Positions 33,876 to 43,872 of a DNA stretch of 64,000 bases are shown piece by piece. The stretch spans positions 186,001 through 250,000 of the forward strand of contig JAQFWX010000038.1 of the NCBI GenBank assembly GCA_027605045.1, read 5' to 3'. The translations under genes and the position numbers were made by a program. This DNA is from Phallus indusiatus (Eukaryota > Basidiomycota > Agaricomycetes > Phallales > Phallaceae). The notes beneath the pieces are model-generated. The model was given only the letters and a program-made list of their open reading frames with translations. It did not search any database and was not told the origin of the DNA. The stretch's first letter is position 1; every line of letters starts with the position of its first letter.

Positions 33876-34232
33876 GTGGTCCTCATTATTTTCGTCTTCA
33901 AACAAGAACCAACGAGAACCGACGAGAACCAGGGCCAGAAGATAACCAGGACCAACGAGATACGAACTGAAACGGGTCCTCTTATGTATCCCATTTGTCC
34001 ACTCAAAGTCATAACCAATCCCATTGGAATATATGCGATAGCATACAATGTAAGAAAGGATTTGACAGAAGCACTAGTACCGGATGGCTGGGGTGACCAC
34101 AGAGCAAAAACACACCGCCGTATTATCAAGTACCTCGGGAGGAGAGGCTTTGCACGACACCAGAAAAGTCTCTATACGACGCAATCATTTCCCACCAGCG
34201 GCTTATACGCTTGGATTACAATGCTCGGATGA
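33876..34232 (+). pseudogene. Unrecognised ORF, right-arm copy (frame-disrupted)
   Basis: Homologue of 28932-29294. From EIRTETGPLMYPICP to GLYAWITMLG the two agree almost residue for residue. Upstream, the frame that reads YAADAGWDADNMNIILGGPHYFRLQ here runs into a stop, because the segment around 33905-33935 carries extra GAACC/ACGAG repeats. The listed ORF therefore starts in a different frame (MVLIIFVFKQEP). Probably non-functional. Confidence 0.5.
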
Positions 34233-34537
34233 CGTATATTAAACCTCAGGAGAAGATTCCGACAACGACGACAACAAAGACATTAAATTCAAGTTGAGAC
34301 CGAAATAGTTTGGGTATTTCGCGGGTGCGCAAGGTGTATATAATTCCCAAATGATTTTTTATGGGGACGGTTAAGAACATTGACAAGTTTGTATTTTATG
34401 ATAACGAACTATTACGTATACATGTTATATCGAAAGAATTAGAGCCTGAGTAAAAGTTACGTAGTGTAAATCAGACAGAATATGAAAGAAAGTGGAGCGG
34501 AAGAAGATTAGCGAGGGTGAATGGTTATTGTTACAGA

Positions 34538-35802
34538 TCAAGAAGATCCAGCAATTCCTCCAGTAGCACCGTTGTTGGAAATACGTGAGCTAGCATCATC
34601 TTGAGTAGTGCAGGCAATGCTAGTTCCAGCCTTGTTGACAAGTGGAAGAGCGAAACATTGCGTTCCACCGGCACACATCGTTATGGAGAATTTACCACCG
34701 ACGCACTGTGAGTTAAATAAATCAGCGTGGTGAAATTTGGATGAAATAAGAGACGTACTTGAGCGAATCCACCGTTGATGCAGGCTTGTTGGCCTTCGGT
34801 GCAAGTAGAATCTGCGGTGAGTCCGGCGAATTGAGCGCTACAAAAAGTCATGAGCAAAACACTTTTATCAATAGACTCAACATGACGTACTTTTGTTGCT
34901 GAGCTTTCTGACCGTTAGACATTTGGAATCCGCCATTGCTTGAAGCGTTGGGAGTAGCAAGAGGTGCCGCTGGGGTGGAAACGGGAGTCATTGTAGTCAT
35001 GTTGTTGGACGAGACAGATGTACTAGTCGACGAAGCTGGAGCCGAGTTGTTAGCAGAACCAACGCCATCCTGTTGAGGTGCAGGGAAAGTTGTATCTCCT
35101 GCGTCATCAGGGGAGCTGGACGACGTCGTAGAATTGGATGCTGCGGTGGATGAACTGCAACCATCAGATTTAAGCCTGAGTTGAAAAGAATGGATAAACT
35201 TACTTGGAAGACGGTTTAGTTGCAGACGAGTTTGCCGGAGTTCCAGGGCTAGATACCAAGGTAGACAACTGAACACCGTCGGGAATAGGTCCTTGATCGT
35301 GTGCAGGACAGGAACCAAGTGGGTTCACAGGAGCAGAAAGACCGAATGGTATCGTGCCAGGGCCGCCAAGAGCTTGACCGTTCGCGAATTGCTGTTCGTT
35401 AACGCCTTGGAATTGGCACTGATACAAGCCATTCAACTCGGAATTCTGAGGTGCGCGCGGACAATAATTGACAGCGACAGAGTTTGGGGAGTTTCTGGGC
35501 TGCTGAACAAATATTTTAGCGGCGGTTATCATCGCTTGGTTGTTTCCGAGACTCTTCGCGACATTAACCATGATGTCACCCGAGTCTTGTTGGGCACATG
35601 GATCTGCAGCAGCGAGAAGTGCACTAGAAGCATTGACGGCAATAGCGTTGCATTGTGGACCTCCATTTGCGGCATCGCAAGCGTTTTCCCAAGGCTGAAC
35701 GCTATCGATAATGGATTGAGCGATTCGCTTGTTAATCAAGGGAACTGCAGAAGCGGAAGCAGTGATGACGGCGAGAGACACAAAGAGGTTTGAGATTTGC
35801 AT
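34538..35802 (-). CDS. Secreted Ser/Thr-rich protein with CBM19-like tail, copy 2 (369 aa)
   Basis: Exons 35802-35204, 35154-34891, 34837-34759 and 34705-34538 have exactly the same lengths (599, 264, 79 and 168 bp) as copy 1 at 27358-28626. Signal peptide, N-terminal Cys domain and Cys-rich tail are unchanged. Replacements cluster in the linker (for example NPLGSCPAHDQ versus NPPGSCPAHAQ, and ATKPSSK versus APEPSSK). Both copies appear intact, so both may be expressed. The start is the Met conserved in copy 1; a longer in-frame ATG at 35868 has no counterpart there. Confidence 0.85.
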
Positions 35803-36940
35803 TGTTGTGAGTAAAAAAAAAGTTTGTTGTTGAAGTTTTGAGAGTTTGACTTTGCTTGGTTGATACAAAAGCGGGTAGTGAGTGTGTGAAGTTGTTTGGT
35901 TTGTTGAAAAATGTTCAAGATGATCAAGGGTTTATATACAATTATGTATAACACAGCGTCCACGAAAGACGAAGGGCGTGGATAGAGGCGTTGGACAAAT
36001 AAAGAAAGGAACGACGTCCTGTCCACGCGTCGTTGGTTAAGGATGATCATGTCACGGTCCGCCCTGCAAGACGTGGAACGAATCTCGGTTCCTTGTCCGA
36101 ATGGTCAAATTTGCTTTTCCGTCCACAATGGTCGATGAGGGGTTTAGCTGGTTACACGATCAAAGCCCAGACATGCTATCGCAGCACTGCGATTCTCCCG
36201 AAGTAATAGGCTAAACCACGGTGGTGCAGCAGTCCATCGATTTCCTGGTTTGCACCGTCTTTCACGTCGATGATATTTTCAAAAGAGGTCCACCTCCAAG
36301 CCATGAAAAGGACCTGCAGGTGCTGACAGGGAAAAAAGGGGAGTGAAAGGATAGTTTATTGTTGAGGGCTGCGGGAGACTTATTGTAAGCAAGAAAATCG
36401 GGCGACTCAAAATAACCGACGCCGACTTTTGTACAACCTATCTTTCTGTATCCGGGAGTTTCCGAGTTCAACACCGCAATCTCACCCACAAGTCCCTTAA
36501 TATGTCTCTTGGTGAGACAAATAGTAGGACATCGTTAAGCACTAATACTTCATGGATACTTCTTTCACTAGATCAAATTTCGGCAATTAAACAAGAACTT
36601 TGAATCGACAAGCCTATTAGACATGGTGATATCGATCGTCGCTAGGGGCTCTGAAGGAATAAACTTACAGCCGATAGGGTTTTTGGAAGGTTATGTCCCA
36701 ATAATGAATATATTATCAAGATGTTTGAATTGTCGAACCAATTTTTTTGTTGTTCATTCGTCGTCTTGGAATCAGGAGAGGTCGGCACCTAATCCCCGGG
36801 GTGTGACAACGCGTTATTGACGCGTTTTTGGTTCGGGGATCCATCCCCTGCCGCAGTGTGATAAGGATGCACTCACTTTTTCCTTCCCCATTAACATACA
36901 CGTATCAGTCGCAGAATATTATTCCATCGACCATTCATAA
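35803..36940. other. Intergenic between copy 2 and the oxygenase gene
   Basis: It contains the TATA region of copy 2 and about 1 kb of unique DNA. Small ORFs (36262-36489 on -, 36623-36820 on +) show no known motif. Confidence 0.5.
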
Positions 36941-37783
36941 ATGAGCGTAACACTCAAAGATTACAAGGTTCGCCAATATCATTCCAACGAATATGATGCT
37001 TCTGTTTACTCAATTTTTGTGTTACCTCAGCTCTACTTGCAGAGAGTTCTTGACGAGGCTGTCGAATCTAAAGGATCGTTTGCCTTTCAAAAGTCTTATC
37101 AGGATTTTCCGAATCCGTGTCTCAGTGTCGAAGGCCTTGGTCAAATTGGACTCCCACTTTCTTCACGCGACGCCAAAGCACTCATTACGGAATGTTCACA
37201 GGCACCATTTGGACAGGGAACAAAGACTATTGTGGATACAACTGTTCGTAAGACCTGGCAACTAGATGCATCTAAAGTGAGTGATATGCTAGTATCTTGC
37301 ACTGTTCGCTGTTCATGATCAGTGGTTGATTGAATTATTTCAAAGGTTTCTTTTGAACATCCAAATTGGGTGGATTTTATTCGTAAAGTGCTTTGCGAGG
37401 CTTGTGAAGGCCTTGGTGTCAATTCTATCAGTCAGCCTGTCGGTGAACTTTACAAACTGCTACTTTACGAACCTGGCTCTCAGTGTGTTTCTCTCTTTTT
37501 CTCCGTCTTTTCATCGTACCTCCTGATTCTAAATTTAACCGTACATTTAGCTTCAAAGCCCATCAAGAGTAAGTGGACTAGCCAACATATCTGTACACCT
37601 GTAATAAACAACACACCATAGCACGGAAAAGAGCCCTGGTATGTTCGGAACCATGGTGATCATCCTACCTTCAAAATTCACGGGCGGAGACGTTCACTTG
37701 AAACACGCGGAATCTTCGAAGATATTCAAATGCAGCTCGAACAGCAATTTCAATATATCAGTACTCAGTTGGTATACCGATGT

Positions 37784-37795
37784 CTTCCACGAAGT
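37784..37795 (+). repeat. Target-site duplication, left copy (LINE)
   Basis: CTTCCACGAAGT is repeated exactly at 40240-40251. A 12-bp duplication of this kind marks target-primed insertion. Confidence 0.92.
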
Positions 37796-37854
37796 GTGTG
37801 TGTGTGTGTGTGAATCTTTGAGTCCCTGAGGGCGTAGCCCTATGTACCGGGACT
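37794..37854 (-). repeat. LINE 3' tail: (CA)n plus nested hairpin
   Basis: The element ends, on its own strand, in a CA dinucleotide run (37794-37812; its outermost bases overlap the target duplication). Just inside is a nested stem-loop: AGTCCC (37821-37826) pairs with GGGACT (37849-37854), enclosing AGGGC (37829-37833) pairing with GCCCT (37837-37841). A further stem (GTGGGGA...TCCCCAC) lies near 37930-37950. Such 3' structures are what LINE reverse transcriptases recognise in stringent-type elements. Confidence 0.75.
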
Positions 37855-38239
37855 TTAACATATGGAGATGGCCGGATCTCCTCATTTCGTGCCAGCGCTC
37901 GCTCAACCATAGTAATATGAGGTGTCGTGGGGATCTATGTCCCCACTGTTCAATTTCGTGTGTTCATCGCTCGTCTCCTCCTCCCTTTCCCTTTTCTCCC
38001 TTTCCTCCCTTCAACTATCGGAGTTTCGGGGTGACCGTAAGTTTGATATCGCTGATTGGGATTGACGGGATTCTTATCTGTCGTCGTTTGGGTTCCTGAC
38101 TTGGATCGGGTGTCGATGTTCGGATTGGTGTAGTCGGCATCTGTCTGGAGGGCGTTTCCTCTTCTCGTGGTTCTCGTTCGTGCCTTTTTTGAGGTGGTAG
38201 CTGTGTCTGTGGCCGTTCATGTTCATTGAGTTCCCAAGT

Positions 38240-38503
38240 TGTAACGTTTCGTTACAGTTTACGATTAGCCCGGTTCTTACGGACTCACAACAAACAGTAT
38301 AAAGCTGTATATTTGCAAGTGCAGGTAAGAAAGGCTGCCGGCGCCTTTACCGTTACGCGGTATTTACTGGTGTGACGGCGCCTATGTACATTACATAATA
38401 CTAGGTACTTGTGCAGACGACGATCGTCTGCATGCAATTGTATATATATACTAATATGTACTATGGGTAATAGTAGTCCGCTGGTCATAGCGGAACCGTT
38501 ACA
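38240..38503 (-). repeat. Solo LTR, family A2 (264 bp)
   Basis: Flanked by perfect 5-bp repeats CAAGT (38235-38239 and 38504-38508). On its own strand it starts TGTAACGGTTCC and ends TGTAACGAAACGTTACA, sharing both termini with the A LTR but not the middle. It too contains several palindromes: GCAGACGATCGTCGTCTGC, TCCGCT...AGCGGA, GGCGCC...GGCGCC and ACCG...CGGT. Inserted within the last third of LINE ORF1. Confidence 0.94.
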
Positions 38504-38604
38504 CAAGTCCAGTCTTCTTTTGTCCGAAAGTACTTATACTTGCTATCTTCCGTATTTTTTTCTAGCTCTCTAGCTGCTTCCTGGTACTTCGTGCAGGTTC
38601 TGTC

Positions 38605-38999
38605 TGTTAGGGCTACTCAGCTCGCACTAGAGGGAGGGGATCCTAAGACAATATATTGGAAGGGAAACTAACTACTCACCTAGAGGGAGGGGATCCTAAG
38701 AGAACAAGCTTAGGGACCCTCACTCTAGGTACAGTGACTATATACATAAATGACGACGCGGCGTGCGGCCCTGACACAGCTAAGTGCCAGGCGCCCAAGC
38801 CGAACCTAAGCGACGTGATGTCACGGGCATCACGCCGGGTACGAGCGCGCGACACGCGCGAGTAGGGAAAGTGAAATAGAGACAGAACGAGGAAACGGAG
38901 AGTGAAAGTAAAATATGGAAATGATAAATAAAATAGAAAAGAAATGATGCCGATGATAATAAATAAGAAAATGAGAGGCGGCGGTAGCGTACCCTGACA
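38605..38999 (-). repeat. Solo LTR of the B family (395 bp)
   Basis: Flanked by perfect 5-bp repeats CTGTC (38600-38604 and 39000-39004). It starts TGTTAGGG and ends CCCTGACA on the + strand, and is nearly identical to the reverse complement of 5897-6292, including the doubled GGATCCCC block. It interrupts the third zinc knuckle of LINE ORF1. Confidence 0.96.
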
Positions 39000-41284
39000 C
39001 TGTCCCATGAGGCATGCCCTTCGGTGTCGCAATTCGTGCATCTGAACTTGGTCTCGTCTTCAACTATGCAACCATCTGTTTCATGTTCTTCCGAGCAGGT
39101 GGCGCAAGTGGTTGCGTCTGACTTGCACTGGGCGGCTATGTGCCCCAGTCTCTGGCATTTGTAGCATCGTTTAGGTGTCCTCACCAGCTTCCTCGTTCTG
39201 ACTCTTTTGCCCTTGATTATGATGCCATCTCGTAGGATACTGTTTGCACTTTCTATGTCTTTGACCCGTATAATAAGATCCGCCGTTTCTTGACCTTCTT
39301 TCCGTTGTGTGCGCTTTTTGAGCCAGCTTGCCTTCATGATGCATCGGCTTTTCACCTCTGAAACCTTCTCGACCTTTCTTAATCCATCTTCGTTGTTGTC
39401 ATCAAAAGATACTGGCACCGATTCTGCAACTAGGGCATAGCTTCTGGTCTTGATTGCTACTGAGTGTCCGATATCATCTGAGACTTCTTCAGAATGCGCC
39501 TCCAGCCACCCGACTGTGTCCTCATCGCTTGTCTCCAACATGATTCCGCCGTTCTTCAGCTTTCGAGCACATGTGACTCTCCCTTGTGGTGCTGTGCTTT
39601 TGCCCTTTCCCACACGAGTCATTGATTGATTGACTTTCTTCACCAGCTCCTCCTCCATGAGCTCGTATAAGGTGAATTCTTCGTCATCTGAGGCTTTGTC
39701 CAGGAAGACCGTCCTTGCTTTCACATTTGGTTTCTCTGAACTTGGCTTAGGTGTTCTTCTTGTGATATCCGCAAAGGTCTTTGTATTGCTTGCAGGGGGT
39801 CTTTCTTGAGGTTTGCTGCTTTCAGTCGCTAGTTTCTTCAGAGTGTTCGTAGCTTCGCTGATTGTGTCGAGTGTTTCCTTAACTCTGCTTGCAATTGCCT
39901 CCGTTACCGCATTCGCATATCCGTTTGGTATCAGTCCTTGAAGGGCTACTCCCAAAGCCTTGACCGTGCTTTTGAGTCTGCCTGGGCTGGTCTCGTTTCC
40001 TTCAGATAGGGTAATCAACCATGGCGCAATGTCTTCCATTGTGATTTCTTCTTCTTTCTTCAGGAACCCTACTGCACATAGATATTCTTTTGCTTTCTTC
40101 ATGTCCGTAATCGTGCCGGTTTGGTTTGCCGTCGTTCGTCTCGTTTGTGTCCCTGCACCGTAGTCATCGGGCTCCGCAGGCATTTTCGAGCTTTCCAGCA
40201 GTTGAACTGGCTTTAAATGGTGTTTCTCGAAAGAAGATGCTTCCACGAAGTAAAGACCATTGACATGGGATATCGTCTCGCCCTTTCCTTCAACCTCCTC
40301 CATAAGAATACTGTGCACAAGCCTATTGTTCCTTCAGATATCGCAACCGGGGAATTAAGGCTAGCATTTCAGACCTGGTCACAGAGGAGAATAAGCCCTT
40401 CCCCAAGCAAATTGATATACCTCCTGGATCACGAGTACTCCGATGTCGGTTTACGAGCCTCTAGCCTTCTGAAAGGAATCGACGCCAAAAAGGTTGCAAT
40501 GATGTCACAAATTGGCACGCCACTAGGCTTTAAATTCGCTTTAGCTAAAGTGAAGCACACTATTCTCGCCGGCACGGACAACCCTTATGACAGTACCGTT
40601 TTGGGCAACATAGACTATATACATATGGAAGATATGGAATTCGAAACACCTGTCAATTTAGAAGGCTCAATCGTGGATATCGATATTACCAGCAATGAAC
40701 CGCATAGCGATAGGTCTCATCCGAGCCTTATGTACATGTACGGAAACAGCTACAAGAGTGTGTTCGTTCCTGAGGACCTTCCTAAGAGGATCAGGGAACG
40801 ACAGCCAGACGGCTGTTCCAAAGAACCATACCAAGGAAACGTAAGCCTTCCTAATTATTCGCTTCCGTATTATAAAGACTCACATAATGTATCCAGTATG
40901 GAGGCGACGCCAGTTTATGTAAATATGACCCTCCCAAGTACAATCCATTTTTGACGCTCACAACTCACTGACAGGGTACCATCGTACCGTTTTGGTTATC
41001 TGGCGCGATGATTCCAGCCAATATCCTGCTCAGCCTCCCCTAACGAAAAGGGTCGCACCTCCTAGAGATAAAATGACAGCGAGAAAACGCACGAAAGAAA
41101 ACTGATCTCCTGGAGTTGAGGCTTATAATTAAAACCCAATTCTATAAAATGGATGTACTACTGGCACAGGATTCGGGCTACGAATGCACAATGAACAACG
41201 AGATTTTTAGTTACACGATGTACAATCCCTTTAAAGTAGACTATAAATAAGACCTTGGAAGATAAAACCCAGTAATACAGTACT

Positions 41285-42871
41285 TTATTCCACTTTCCAA
41301 CTCGCGAGTCCAAGGAAAGTCAACGTTTTTTTCCCTCTAACAGAATTGACAAAGGTTTGCGGTGCTAGACCCTTCGCATCCTGCCCATTCACCGTATTTA
41401 TATATGCTAACATTACGGTACCCACGCCTCGTGGAACGTAAATGGTCCCACCCCATCCGCCTTCGGCATTTTGGAATAGAGGCTCCCGTGTACTACCAAA
41501 ATGTATAATAAGGCAGTGATTGTCCTCAATCGCCGTCGACAGGTGTTCACAAGTCTTAAAGACAGTGAACTGGTAATGGTTACCGCCAATCAGACTTTTT
41601 GCATACGGCTGAATTAGGTCGCGATCGAATTCTAAATCGTTGAATGATGAGAATAGATCCGGCCCTGGTGTAGGTTCAGCGGTGATATATTCTTCCCATG
41701 ATACAGGCCCGCCTTCTTCCTCAGATAACAGCTGGTAATCGGGATCCTCGGGATAATGCCGTTTACCAAACTCGACCGGTGTTAACGTGAACCATGAAGG
41801 ATCAAACCGTTTAACGTATGTTGATTCGCGAAGGGCTCCAGCCCCCCAGGTTGAGTCAATAAGTCGCCATTCTCCATCCATCAAAACGCAGTTCCACGCG
41901 TGGTTGCCTACAAATGGCGGAACGCCCTCTCCAGGTTGTAAAGGTTTGTACCCATAACCTTTGCCGTGACCACTGACTTTGTGTACTTGCAAACCAGCGT
42001 ATTCAGCTAAATTCCCGTACAGCGTCGAATATCCGTCGCAGACAGCTAGACCAGATTGCAAAACTGAGTCTGGAGTTGCATGTTTGAGATTACCACTTAA
42101 GAAACTTTCCGCGTCATAAGCGATATTATGATGCATCCACGTAAATATCGCTCGAGCCTTATCTATTTCCGTGTGAAATGGCTCTGTCAGATCAAGGGCC
42201 AGTGCTTGGAGAGAGCTGACGTGTTCGCGAGGGAACATGGCGGCGTGATTATCGACGATAGAAAAGTCGTGGCATTTCCAGCAAGATGTTCCAAGAATAA
42301 ACGGCGAATAAGTCATATCAATAGGTTCGGGCGATGCTGAAATAACTTCTGGTCTGCTTGCACGGTTTATGGGTGGAGGCGCTGGAGGCTCCGGTGTGGC
42401 CGCCTTTTTCGTTACTGGTGGAGGTGGGACACGTCTCAGAGGCAGTTGGGGCACTGCCGTTTCGGAGGGATTTGGTACGAGAGCTGCCGGTACTGGAGGT
42501 GGTTTCCTTGCCAAGAGTTGTCCTAATACTGGAGATGGAATTTCATTTTTTGAGCCAGGTGATCGATCAGTGGTAGCCCGAACAATCTTCCGGCGTTCTT
42601 TTCGCTGAGGGTGGCGCGGTGGCGCTGGAGAAGAAGGTTTTATAGGTGGAGGCGGAGGTGGAGGCTTAGTGGTGTTGGAAGGCGATCGCCCAACCTGATT
42701 AAGCTGCAAAGCAGCTATACGATCTTTTAAACTGATTAATGGCGGACTCGAATCTTCCACACCGTTAGCCGTGTCATTTCGAGCTGTAACTTGACCGGCA
42801 AGAACAGACTTCGTACGACTAGGTGGCGGTAGTGGTACACGACGGGGCGGCGCGGGAGGCAAAGTTGACAT
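41285..42871 (-). CDS. Transglutaminase-like (Cyk3-type) protein, 528 aa
   Basis: Single exon. The N-terminal 200 residues are a Pro/Lys-rich, probably disordered region with many PPPPP stretches suited to SH3 or profilin binding. The C-terminal half is a transglutaminase-like fold with a complete Cys-His-Asp triad: Cys in SGLAVCDGYSTLYG, His in GNHAWNCV, Asp in WRLIDSTWGAG. Domain order and the KARAIFTWMHHNIAYD entry motif resemble fungal cytokinesis protein Cyk3 and related proteins, but I see no N-terminal SH3 domain. Expected in the cytoplasm at septa or cell cortex. It may be an active thiol enzyme because the Cys is kept. Confidence 0.82.
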   Translation of the reverse strand: MSTLPPAPPRRVPLPPPSRTKSVLAGQVTARNDTANGVEDSSPPLISLKDRIAALQLNQVGRSPSNTTKPPPPPPPIKPSSPAPPRHPQRKERRKIVRATTDRSPGSKNEIPSPVLGQLLARKPPPVPAALVPNPSETAVPQLPLRRVPPPPVTKKAATPEPPAPPPINRASRPEVISASPEPIDMTYSPFILGTSCWKCHDFSIVDNHAAMFPREHVSSLQALALDLTEPFHTEIDKARAIFTWMHHNIAYDAESFLSGNLKHATPDSVLQSGLAVCDGYSTLYGNLAEYAGLQVHKVSGHGKGYGYKPLQPGEGVPPFVGNHAWNCVLMDGEWRLIDSTWGAGALRESTYVKRFDPSWFTLTPVEFGKRHYPEDPDYQLLSEEEGGPVSWEEYITAEPTPGPDLFSSFNDLEFDRDLIQPYAKSLIGGNHYQFTVFKTCEHLSTAIEDNHCLIIHFGSTREPLFQNAEGGWGGTIYVPRGVGTVMLAYINTVNGQDAKGLAPQTFVNSVRGKKTLTFLGLASWKVE

Positions 42872-43872
42872 GGTGGGTAGAGACTAGAATCGTTGTCGCC
42901 AGCGCGATCCAGTGTCAGGTACGACCAACACGGTTCTATCTCAAATAGGCTCTTGTCAGACCCTGTCAGATCCAATCCGGTGTTTTTAACACCGGTTGAT
43001 CTTTCCTATCGGTTCCTCTATCCAATAGCCATCCGTAAAGAACAGACGGCAGAAGATCCGGATTAGAAGAAATTTGAGGCAGGACCATGCAAGACCAGTA
43101 TCAATTATGCTGGAGATGAGATCAGGCAGAAATATCATTGGCAAGTATGTACTGGACTGACGGAAGCTGAGCAGTGCAGCAGTGCGGAGCGTGAAGTAAT
43201 ACGTTGAAACTCCGAATATGCCGGCCATGCCGCGACCTGTTAATAGTCACATCTTCTGGTTGATATGTAGAAACCAAAGCTGATCTCAGATTTACTAGGC
43301 AATGTACCATTGGAATTCTAAGAATGATGAGCACCTTTACACTCAGCATTTGTCGCACTATCGGTACCAAAACAACCACTGTAGTCATCAATACCATAAA
43401 CATATAATACTAATCCATAAATAAATCTTATGTATCGTGTACTACCTGTTGGATTTTATTAGTTCGGGCTATATTAAGTACAATATATATTACATAATAA
43501 ATAGAGCTTTTGTTCTCCACCCATTTTGTGCTGTGTCGCGCTGTATTGTGTGTGCCGTGTTGTATCGTGTCAACGTCGAATTTACGATCCATTACGTCTG
43601 ATTTTACTCTACATACATCTTATATTCCAATACTACCAAAGAGTTTCTTTAGAATAATATTTCTCCTTTGACATAAAGATGCCGAATTAATCAACGCAAG
43701 CGAACAATGTTTAGATCATAAGCTGAGAACAAGTTACAACTTGTAGCGCAAGGGTATCCATATTAGCAAAGAAATGGGAACGTGAGTATAATGTACAAAC
43801 AAGGAGATTAATAGATCTTTTAGGACATATATTAATCAGTACACGCGTCGATAAAAGGAAATATACGCAAAC
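42872..43872. other. Intergenic; possible membrane-protein remnant
   Basis: On -, 43403-43122 and an overlapping frame 43228-42986 encode hydrophobic stretches (MVLMTTVVVLVPIVRQML, LISSIIDTGLAWSCLKF) and VNLRSALVSTYQPED. This might be the decayed membrane part of a DUF6533-like gene. Evidence is weak; the rest is AT-rich and empty. Confidence 0.3.

Larger units (their letters stand above)
33412..35940 (-). repeat. Right arm of the 2.5-kb inverted duplication
   Basis: Reverse-complement counterpart of 27215-29742, with the same gene order seen from the outside in: TATA box (35932-35938), secreted-protein gene, facing ORF, promoter block (about 33495). The inner end falls near 33412. Outside the outer end the two flanks diverge at once. 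The spacer between arms is about 3.7 kb. Confidence 0.9.
38015..40183 (-). pseudogene. LINE ORF1 (Gag-like, zinc knuckles), split by two solo LTRs
   Basis: The start MPAEPDDYGAG lies at 40183. Without the two LTRs and one 5-bp duplication each (400 and 269 bp), the frame is continuous for 500 codons to the TAG at 38015-38017. Helical regions (about 40-150) are followed by a Lys-rich middle and an RNA-binding-like segment (STAPQGRVTCARKLKNGGIMLET, about 190-260). Three zinc knuckles come next: CYKCQRLGHIAAQC, CATCSEEHETDGC and CTNCDTEGHASWDRTC, the last one split by the LTR. The tail (YFRTKEDWTWELNEHE and an Arg/Pro-rich end) matches the region that follows ORF1 zinc knuckles in other fungal LINEs. 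Expected role: RNA binding and RNP formation. Interrupted now. Confidence 0.85.
37796..40239 (-). mobile_element. ORF1-only LINE-derived element (about 1.78 kb without insertions)
   Basis: Read on the - strand: a 56-nt 5' leader, an ORF1/Gag-like gene (40183-38015), then a 220-nt 3' UTR ending in a hairpin and (CA)n. Both sides carry the same 12-bp target duplication, so the ends are true ends rather than truncations. There is no endonuclease, reverse transcriptase or RNase H ORF. Two solo LTRs (38240-38503 and 38605-38999) were added later. It must have been mobilised in trans by a complete LINE; compare mammalian HAL1, a known ORF1-only derivative. The partner LINE is not in the window. Confidence 0.82.
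36941..41105 (+). pseudogene. 2OG-Fe(II) oxygenase (prolyl-4-hydroxylase-like), split by a LINE
   Basis: Exons 36941-37276, 37346-37482, an 18-bp exon 37551-37568, and 37622-37795, which resumes at 40252 after the insertion. A last exon begins about 40975 and ends at the stop 41103-41105. The iron/2-oxoglutarate signature is complete: HxD is HQD in FKAHQDTEKSPGMFGT, the distal His is in YTDVFHEV, and the 2OG-binding Arg is in MGYRLALSFNL. The element lies between HEV and KTIDMGYR; removing it with one 12-bp target copy restores the frame with no other damage, so the gene was probably intact until recently. The last intron's donor is ambiguous (a site near 40898 fits the phase and gives YHRTVLVIW). 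The family hydroxylates protein or small-molecule substrates; the target is unknown. Confidence 0.88.

Noticed and set aside
38780..40318. LINE ORF1 read as starting at 40318
   Set aside because: The first 45 codons of that frame are antisense host-gene and leader sequence; the element's own start is 40183, inside the target duplications.
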